Assembly (NCBI GenBank): GCA_947460275.1
Contig: CANHHZ010000115.1
Coordinates: forward strand, 1 to 6,154
Direction of reading: 5' to 3'
DNA from: Sphingobacteriaceae bacterium
GTDB lineage: Bacteria; Bacteroidota; Bacteroidia; Sphingobacteriales; Sphingobacteriaceae
Length of the DNA: 6,154 nucleotides
Shown here: positions 1 through 4,404 of the stretch, in pieces
Layout: every line of letters begins with the position of its first letter
Position numbering within the stretch: position 1 is the first letter of the stretch
Translations under genes and position numbers: made by a program
The notes under the pieces: model-generated
Told to the model about the DNA's origin: nothing
The model's input: only the letters and a program-made list of their open reading frames with translations
Databases searched by the model: none

Positions 1-231
1 TTGGTATAATTTATAGCGCTTTTTTGTAACGCTTGTATTTTTGTTTTACTGTAAATGTTTGATGGTTAAAAAGTCCATAAGCCTTGCGCTTAGCATTCCA
101 ATAATTCGCTAAAAGTGCTCATTACATTTGTTAATTACCTCGCTACGTCAAAATAGAAGGCCCAACAAAAATTTAAAATTGATTAACATTAAGTTCCTAA
201 AATTGCCCTTAACTTTGAAAAAAAATACCTC
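1..231. other. Non-coding leader region, no gene recognised
   Basis: All three forward frames stop within the first ten codons, so at most a few C-terminal codons of an upstream gene could be present. The reverse strand holds only very short open frames. A small inverted repeat, TAAGC-CTTGC-GCTTA, lies at 78-92, but no T-run follows it, so it is not a convincing terminator. A TAnnTTTG-like box (TACATTTG, 123-130) occurs without an upstream TTG partner at the right spacing. A second box at 210-217 is described separately. Confidence 0.6.
210..217 (+). promoter_or_regulatory. Putative Bacteroidota -7 box for the acetyltransferase gene
   Basis: TAACTTTG matches the TAnnTTTG element recognised by the Bacteroidota primary sigma factor. 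No TTG/TTTG -33 element is visible at 19-21 bp upstream; the nearest TTG (179-181) is 28 bp away. If this box is used, transcription would start around position 224, leaving a leader of only about 8 nt before the ATG at 232. The match rests on one short motif, so it is tentative. Confidence 0.4.
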
Positions 232-720
232 ATGTTAAGTATAAGAAAAGCCATTAAAGAAGATGTGCCAGCCATTATGGAAATTTACAATGAAGCCATA
301 GTAAATACTACAGCAACATTTGATACAGAAACAAAATCATTACATGATAGAATGGCTTGGTTTGAAAACCGCGATGAAAACTTCCCAATTTTTGTAGCGC
401 AAAAAGGCGGATTAATTGTGGGCTACGCAGCGCTTAATAAATGGAGCGAGCGAAAAGCTTATGATGTAACAGCCGAAATATCATTATATATTTTACCCGA
501 TTTTCGCCACAGCGGTATTGGCAAACAATTGCTTGAAGTAATTCTAGCAGAAGCACAAAATACAGAACTTGTTTCAATACTAGCACGCATTACCGAAGGC
601 AATGAACACAGCATTTATTTACATAACAAAAATGGATTTAAAGTAGTTGGCGTAATGAAAAGTGTGGGCGTAAAGTTTGATAAACTGTTGGATGTAACAA
701 TGCTGCAGCGCTTACTTTAG
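232..720 (+). CDS. GNAT family N-acetyltransferase, phosphinothricin acetyltransferase-like
   Basis: This is a 162-residue cytoplasmic acetyltransferase that should transfer the acetyl group of acetyl-CoA to an amino group. It spans one GNAT domain over nearly its full length, the usual size for this family. It opens with the typical strand IRKAIKEDVPAIMEIYNEAI (residues 4-23) and then the NTTATFDTE segment (25-33) characteristic of the Pat/YwnH/MnaT-like subgroup. The acetyl-CoA pyrophosphate loop is R92-H-S-G95-I-G97-K98 after the strand ISLYILPDF. Glu82 sits where related enzymes carry a conserved, probably catalytic, glutamate. Asn124, Ser127 and the LHNKNGF segment (130-136) form the conserved C-terminal half. 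Members of this group act on phosphinothricin, methionine sulfoximine or sulfone, or other amino-acid-like amines; which substrate applies cannot be read here. The ATG at 232 is chosen because the family motif begins three residues later. No Shine-Dalgarno sequence is present. It converges on rbfA with 6 bp between stop codons. Confidence 0.9.
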   Translation: MLSIRKAIKEDVPAIMEIYNEAIVNTTATFDTETKSLHDRMAWFENRDENFPIFVAQKGGLIVGYAALNKWSERKAYDVTAEISLYILPDFRHSGIGKQLLEVILAEAQNTELVSILARITEGNEHSIYLHNKNGFKVVGVMKSVGVKFDKLLDVTMLQRLL

Positions 721-726
721 TAAAAA

Positions 727-1065
727 TTATTTCTTTAACAATTCATCAATTTTAGCAGCATAATCGGCACTGTCATCTAAAAAGAATTCAAAAGTTGGCA
801 CAATACGCAACTGCTTGCCAATTCTATCTCCCATCTTTCCCCTAATTTCACGCGATACCTCTTTGGTTTTATCCATAATGCCATTTTTGTCGTTATTTCC
901 AAATATACTTAGATACGCTTTTGCATGAGATAAATCGGGGCTTATTCTTACTTTAGTAACTGAAATAAATGCGCCTGCAAAATGATGCCCCATTTCGCGT
1001 TGAAACATTTCTCCCATTTCTTTTTGTAATAATCGTGCTACTTTTAATTGTCGTGTTGTTTCCAT
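727..1065 (-). CDS. rbfA: 30S ribosome-binding factor RbfA
   Basis: This 112-residue protein binds the small ribosomal subunit and helps late 30S maturation around the 5' end of 16S rRNA. It is also linked to cold adaptation in other bacteria. The single KH-like RbfA domain covers the whole protein. Recognisable blocks are the N-terminal helix with R5QLKVARLLQKEMGEMF, the strand ISVTKVRISPDLSHAKAYLS (residues 34-53), and the C-terminal block LRIVPTFEFFLDDSADYAAK (86-105) ending in IDELLKK. Many RbfA proteins have an Ala-x-Gly kink before the last helix. Here the aligned positions appear to be V70-S-R72 in front of EIR, a variant I recall from other Bacteroidota RbfA proteins, so it is probably a lineage trait and not a defect. 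The length fits the short RbfA of this phylum. The gene is divergent from eno and converges on the acetyltransferase gene. No terminator hairpin separates the converging genes. Confidence 0.93.
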   Translation of the reverse strand: METTRQLKVARLLQKEMGEMFQREMGHHFAGAFISVTKVRISPDLSHAKAYLSIFGNNDKNGIMDKTKEVSREIRGKMGDRIGKQLRIVPTFEFFLDDSADYAAKIDELLKK

Positions 1066-1090
1066 GTGATTGCCCAGTGTGTAATTTGCA

Positions 1091-1098
1091 CAAAGATA
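1091..1098 (-). promoter_or_regulatory. Putative -7 box for rbfA
   Basis: On the minus strand this reads TATCTTTG, a full match to the Bacteroidota TAnnTTTG box. It ends 25 bp before the rbfA ATG (1065), giving a predicted leader of roughly 20 nt. The upstream DNA is almost entirely A/T, and I see no clear TTTG at the -33 position. It lies in the 135-bp gap shared with the divergently transcribed eno gene. Confidence 0.5.
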
Positions 1099-1141
1099 AT
1101 TTTTAATGATTATTTTTAAGATAATTATTTAAAACATGCAG

Positions 1142-1168
1142 TTTGGTGAACATAAATCAATAATTTTA
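1142..1168 (+). promoter_or_regulatory. Weak candidate eno promoter
   Basis: TTTG (1142-1145) is followed by TAATTTTA (1161-1168), which matches TAnnTTTG at seven of eight positions. The 15-bp spacer is shorter than the usual 19-21 bp, so the -33 assignment is doubtful. The box sits about 32 bp before the eno ATG, a reasonable distance for a short leader. No better candidate is visible in the rbfA-eno gap on this strand. Confidence 0.3.
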
Positions 1169-1200
1169 CGCACTTTTTAATTTATATAAATCATTTATTT

Positions 1201-2496
1201 ATGGGATTCATAACCAATATTACAGCCAGACAAATATTAGATTCAAGAGGAAATCCTACCGTTGAGGTAGATGTTTTTACCGATTCAGGGGCCATGGGTC
1301 GTGCAGCTGTGCCTTCGGGCGCATCTACTGGTACACACGAAGCCGTTGAATTGCGCGATGGCGATAAAAATGCTTACCTTGGTAAAGGTGTTTTAAAAGC
1401 AGTGCACAATGTAAACACAGCCATTCGTGAAGAGTTAAACGGACAGTATATTTTTGACCAAAATTATATCGATAAAAAAATGATTGCCTTAGATGGCACT
1501 GATAACAAAGCCAACTTAGGCGCTAATGCCATTTTAGGTGTTTCAATGGCAGTAGCCAAGGCTGCAGCCCAAGAGGCAGGCCAAACCTTGTTTCGTTATG
1601 TAGGTGGTTTTAATGCCAACACTTTGCCAGTGCCTATGATGAACATCTTAAATGGTGGGTCGCATGCCGATAATAGTATCGATTTTCAAGAGTTTATGGT
1701 AATGCCTACAGGTGCTAAAAGTTTTAGCGAAGGCTTGCGTATGGGGGTTGAAATATTTCATCACCTAAAAAGTGTTTTAAAAAGTAAAAATTATTCCACC
1801 AATGTGGGCGATGAAGGCGGTTTTGCACCAAACATTAAATCAAATGAAGAGGCGATTGAAGTGGTGTTGCAATCTATAGAAAAAGCAGGTTATAAGCCTG
1901 GTGTTGATGTTTTTATTGCCATGGATGCCGCTGCTTCTGAGTTTTTTAAAGCTGATGAAAAGGTGTATCACTTTCATAAATCAAGTGGCGATAAATTAAG
2001 CCCTGCCGATATGGTAAATTATTGGGCAGATTGGTGCAAAAAATATCCCATCATTTCTATAGAAGATGGCTTGGCCGAAGATGATTGGGATGGCTGGAAA
2101 ATGATGACAGAAAAATTAGGAAATAAAATACAATTGGTGGGCGATGATTTATTTGTAACCAATGTAAACCGCCTGCAAAGAGGAATTGATAACGGTATTG
2201 CCAATTCTATTTTAGTAAAAGTAAATCAAATTGGTACCTTAACCGAAACTGTAAATGCTGTTACGCTCGCCAACAATAACAATTATACTGCGGTAATGAG
2301 TCACCGTAGTGGCGAAACCGAAGATACCACCATTGCCGATTTAGCTGTGGCATTAAATACAGGTCAAATTAAAACAGGTTCTGCCTCACGTACCGATAGG
2401 ATTGCCAAGTACAATCAATTATTGCGTATCGAAGAAATTTTAGGAGAAACAGCAATTTATCCTGGCAATAATCTCAAATGTGTAAAACAACGTTAA
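1201..2496 (+). CDS. eno: Enolase (phosphopyruvate hydratase)
   Basis: This cytoplasmic enzyme interconverts 2-phosphoglycerate and phosphoenolpyruvate in glycolysis and gluconeogenesis (EC 4.2.1.11). It has 431 residues, essentially the length of E. coli enolase. The N-terminal capping domain (about 1-130) starts with ARQILDSRGNPTVEVDV and carries the mobile loop VPSGASTGTHEAVELRDGD, including Ser39. The barrel follows. His155 (NGGSHADN) and Glu164 match the E. coli substrate-loop residues His159 and Glu168. Glu205 in VGDEGGFAP is the catalytic acid/base partner. Asp242, Glu288 (SIEDG) and Asp315 (GDD) are the Mg2+ ligands. Lys340 in the signature LVKVNQIGTLTET is the general base, and SHRSGETEDT (367-376) and Lys391 complete the site. 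All catalytic positions are intact, so the enzyme should be active. The ATG at 1201 gives the standard N-terminus. There is no Shine-Dalgarno sequence, as is normal in this phylum. It is divergent from rbfA, and gltA follows on the same strand after 165 bp. I see no clear terminator behind eno, so some read-through into gltA is possible. Confidence 0.98.
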   Translation: MGFITNITARQILDSRGNPTVEVDVFTDSGAMGRAAVPSGASTGTHEAVELRDGDKNAYLGKGVLKAVHNVNTAIREELNGQYIFDQNYIDKKMIALDGTDNKANLGANAILGVSMAVAKAAAQEAGQTLFRYVGGFNANTLPVPMMNILNGGSHADNSIDFQEFMVMPTGAKSFSEGLRMGVEIFHHLKSVLKSKNYSTNVGDEGGFAPNIKSNEEAIEVVLQSIEKAGYKPGVDVFIAMDAAASEFFKADEKVYHFHKSSGDKLSPADMVNYWADWCKKYPIISIEDGLAEDDWDGWKMMTEKLGNKIQLVGDDLFVTNVNRLQRGIDNGIANSILVKVNQIGTLTETVNAVTLANNNNYTAVMSHRSGETEDTTIADLAVALNTGQIKTGSASRTDRIAKYNQLLRIEEILGETAIYPGNNLKCVKQR

Positions 2497-2543
2497 TTGT
2501 ATATAAAAAGTAAAAACATAAATAAAAATTGATGTAAAGGATA

Positions 2544-2574
2544 TTTGCTTTTTAAACAAGTATCAATACCTTCG
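2544..2574 (+). promoter_or_regulatory. gltA promoter, Bacteroidota type
   Basis: TTTG (2544-2547) and TACCTTCG (2567-2574) are separated by 19 bp, matching the TTTG / TAnnTTTG arrangement with a single mismatch in the -7 box. This is the best-formed promoter in the window. Initiation would fall near 2581, giving an untranslated leader of about 80 nt before the gltA ATG. A perfect 11-bp palindrome, TTCGTAACGAA (2571-2581), overlaps the -7 box and the expected start site, and could be a repressor site or chance. Confidence 0.55.
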
Positions 2575-2661
2575 TAACGAAAATTATTTTGTTTTAAATT
2601 TAGCATCAATAGCAACGTTTATTCAAACACAAAGAATACAAAACCTTACACCAGTAGCAAT

Positions 2662-3990
2662 ATGGATACATTAAAAGAAAAGTTCGCAAGTTTAGCCCTT
2701 CCGATGAAGGAAGAAGTAAAAGCAATTATTAAAGAACATGGTGATAAAAAGCTAGGCGAATATACCGTAGCTTCCGTTTATCAAGGGATGAAAGGAATGA
2801 TTGGCATGGTAACTGAAACATCTAAATTAGATGCCGATGAAGGTATTCGATTTAGAGGATACTCCATTCCAGAAATTAGAGAAAAACTTCCTAAGGCCCC
2901 TAAAGGAACGGAACCATTGCCTGAAGGTATTTTTTATTTAATGTTAACTGGCGAAATTCCAACTTACGAAGACGTTCTAGATATTAGTAATAACTGGGCA
3001 CGCAGAAGTATTGTACCAAAACATGTATTTGATATTTTAGAGAAATTGCCTGCCAATACGCATCCAATGACACAGTTTTGTATTGCCATTAGCGCCCTAC
3101 AAACCGAATCACTGTTTGCTGCAGCCTATAAAAAAGGAATCAATAAAAAACATTATTGGGATTATACTTACGAAGATTCAATGAACTTGATAGGTCGTTT
3201 ACCGCGTGTGGCTGCCTTCATTTACCGTAAAATGTATCACAACAATGTGCACATTGAGCCAGATCCAAAATTAGATTGGGCAGCCAATTTTGCACACATG
3301 CTTGGGTTCGAGCAAGTAGATTTTAGAAGATTAATGCGTTTGTATTTAACCATTCATGCCGATCACGAAGGTGGAAATGTTTCGGCACATGCAACGCATT
3401 TAGTAGGCTCAACGCTTGCCGATCCATATTTAGCTTTTACTGCAGGCATGGCTGGTTTAGCAGGTCCTTTGCACGGTTTAGCTAACCAAGAGGTTATTGC
3501 TTGGATTTTAGATATGCGCCAAGAGTTAGGTGGTGGTTTGCCAACAAAAGAACAAATTGCCGACTATGTTAAAAAAACAATTGAAGAAGGTAAAGTTATT
3601 CCAGGGTACGGTCATGCTGTGCTGCGTAAAACAGACCCAAGATTTACTGCGCAACAAGATTTTTATAACAAGCATATCAAACCAAAAGGAGATGATGATT
3701 TATTAGAAATTGTGCAAAGCATTTACGAAGTGGTGCCGCCAATTTTAGGATCAATTGGTAAAATTAAAAATCCATGGCCAAATGTTGATGCCCATTCTGG
3801 AGCATTATTAATGCATTATGGCTTAGTTGAATTTGATTTCTATACTGTGTTGTTTGGTGTTTCTCGCTCATTAGGCGTATTGTCATCGCTAATTTGGGAC
3901 AGAGCTTTAGGACATCCTTTAGAAAGACCAAGCTCAATTACAACAGAAGGCATCAAAAAGAAAATTGCCGCAATGGAAAAGCCCCAATAA
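2662..3990 (+). CDS. gltA: Citrate synthase, mitochondrial-like (type I) form
   Basis: The enzyme condenses acetyl-CoA and oxaloacetate to citrate (EC 2.3.3.1), the entry step of the TCA cycle, in the cytoplasm. The 442 residues resemble animal mitochondrial citrate synthase along the whole length, more than the E. coli hexameric type. Shared segments include DEGIRFRGYSIPE (59-71), LMRLYLTIHADHEGGNVSAH (224-243), LAGPLHGLANQEV (266-278), PGYGHAVLRKTDPR (314-327), NPWPNVDAHSG (370-380) and YTVLFGVSR (394-402). By alignment to the pig enzyme, the catalytic residues are His271, His318 and Asp376, and the citrate/oxaloacetate binders are His235, Arg327, Arg402 and Arg422. All are present. The start aligns with the mature mitochondrial N-terminus, so there is no targeting peptide. 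The type I family is typically dimeric and lacks the NADH allosteric site of the E. coli enzyme; both properties are inferred for this protein. It has its own promoter and a strong downstream terminator, so it can form a single-gene unit beside eno. Confidence 0.96.
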   Translation: MDTLKEKFASLALPMKEEVKAIIKEHGDKKLGEYTVASVYQGMKGMIGMVTETSKLDADEGIRFRGYSIPEIREKLPKAPKGTEPLPEGIFYLMLTGEIPTYEDVLDISNNWARRSIVPKHVFDILEKLPANTHPMTQFCIAISALQTESLFAAAYKKGINKKHYWDYTYEDSMNLIGRLPRVAAFIYRKMYHNNVHIEPDPKLDWAANFAHMLGFEQVDFRRLMRLYLTIHADHEGGNVSAHATHLVGSTLADPYLAFTAGMAGLAGPLHGLANQEVIAWILDMRQELGGGLPTKEQIADYVKKTIEEGKVIPGYGHAVLRKTDPRFTAQQDFYNKHIKPKGDDDLLEIVQSIYEVVPPILGSIGKIKNPWPNVDAHSGALLMHYGLVEFDFYTVLFGVSRSLGVLSSLIWDRALGHPLERPSSITTEGIKKKIAAMEKPQ

Positions 3991-4013
3991 AAGCAATAAT
4001 AATTTATTAAAAT

Positions 4014-4039
4014 AGCAGCTCTCGGGCTGCTTTTTTTTT
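4014..4039 (+). terminator. Rho-independent terminator of gltA
   Basis: A perfect 6-bp stem, AGCAGC (4014-4019) with GCTGCT (4026-4031), encloses the loop TCTCGG. A T and G flanking the loop may add one wobble pair. A run of nine T residues (4031-4039) begins at the last stem base. It starts 23 bp after the gltA stop codon, the expected place to end the gltA transcript. Confidence 0.85.
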
Positions 4040-4122
4040 GCTCTGTTTATGATGTAAGCTAGTCAGGTAAAAGCTTAAAAACGAACCTTGGCTCAAATAT
4101 TTATGCATATGATCAAACTTTT

Positions 4123-4204
4123 TTGGGCAATCCTTTCGCTTTGCTCAAGGCCGGGCCATCCGCGCTACATGGTAGCTTGCTGCTGTCCCTATTGCTCAAT
4201 CGGC
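4123..4204. repeat. Candidate dispersed intergenic repeat: GC-rich, palindromic block
   Basis: A sharply bounded GC-rich block sits in AT-rich surroundings. Its outer arms TTGGGCAAT (4123-4131) and ATTGCTCAA (4191-4199) pair over 9 bp with one G-T wobble. Inside are a perfect hairpin GCTAC-ATG-GTAGC (4164-4176), the near-palindrome GGCCGGGCC (4149-4157), and a second copy of TTGCTCAA (4141-4148 and 4192-4199). A position between two converging genes is typical of REP/BIME-like or small non-autonomous elements. Only one copy is in the window, so repeat status is inferred from its composition, its symmetry and a general recollection of similar GGGCCATCCGCGCTAC-type blocks between genes in Bacteroidota. 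I see no transposase and no clear target-site duplication. Confidence 0.45.
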
Positions 4205-4361
4205 TTTAAAACTAAATTTCGTATTTGAAAATCATTAAAATCACTTTCTTTCATTCCAAACCACTTCATCCATTTTATACCGATTACACTTTCAATTTAG
4301 TTCAATTGCGGCCAAGCCTTATTGTACTAGTTTCAAGTAGTATCGGCATTAAGCATTGTAA

Positions 4362-4394
4362 ATTTATTAAACAGCTTTGGGCTATTTAATAAAT
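4362..4394 (-). terminator. AT-rich hairpin after the sensor phosphatase gene, possible terminator
   Basis: A 10-bp perfect stem, ATTTATTAAA (4362-4371) with TTTAATAAAT (4385-4394), continues past one mismatch into AGC / GCT around a TTTGG loop. It lies 10 bp beyond the stop codon of the minus-strand gene, where a transcript end is expected. The stem is weak in G/C, and no long T-run follows on the minus strand, so it is not a textbook intrinsic terminator. It may instead protect the 3' end of the mRNA, or act from either side because it is symmetric. Confidence 0.4.
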
Positions 4395-4404
4395 ACAATT
4401 GGTA

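Larger units (their letters stand above)
4040..4404. other. Intergenic region between convergent gltA and sensor phosphatase genes
   Basis: No convincing gene is visible in these 365 bp. GC content by hand count is about 33% on the left (4040-4120), 59% in the middle (4125-4204) and roughly 24% just to the right. The middle block and an AT-rich hairpin at 4362-4394 are described separately. A small inverted repeat, TACTA / TAGTA, lies at 4325-4342. A 41-codon open frame at 4103-4228 crosses the GC-rich block and is more likely a by-product of that block than a gene. Confidence 0.6.

Noticed and set aside
78..92. Inverted repeat TAAGC-CTTGC-GCTTA as a terminator of an upstream gene
   Set aside because: The stem is only 5 bp and no T-run follows on either strand.
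123..130. TACATTTG as a second promoter for the acetyltransferase gene
   Set aside because: The box matches TAnnTTTG, but no TTG lies at a proper distance upstream, and the motif is frequent by chance in AT-rich DNA.
2019..2204. 61-codon reverse-strand open frame inside eno
   Set aside because: It lies wholly within the highly conserved enolase coding sequence, has no recognisable motif, and is explained by the codon pattern of eno on the other strand.
2497..2530. Terminator directly behind eno
   Set aside because: Only a 4-bp ACAA/TTGT pairing overlapping the stop codon is visible, followed by A-rich and not T-rich sequence.
4123..4204. GC-rich block as a tRNA or other structured RNA gene
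   Set aside because: I cannot form a cloverleaf or find tRNA arms or a CCA end. The pairing is a simple outer stem with an inner hairpin, which fits a palindromic repeat better.
4325..4342. Inverted repeat TACTA / TAGTA as a regulatory site
   Set aside because: It has short arms in AT-rich DNA, with no nearby promoter or gene start.
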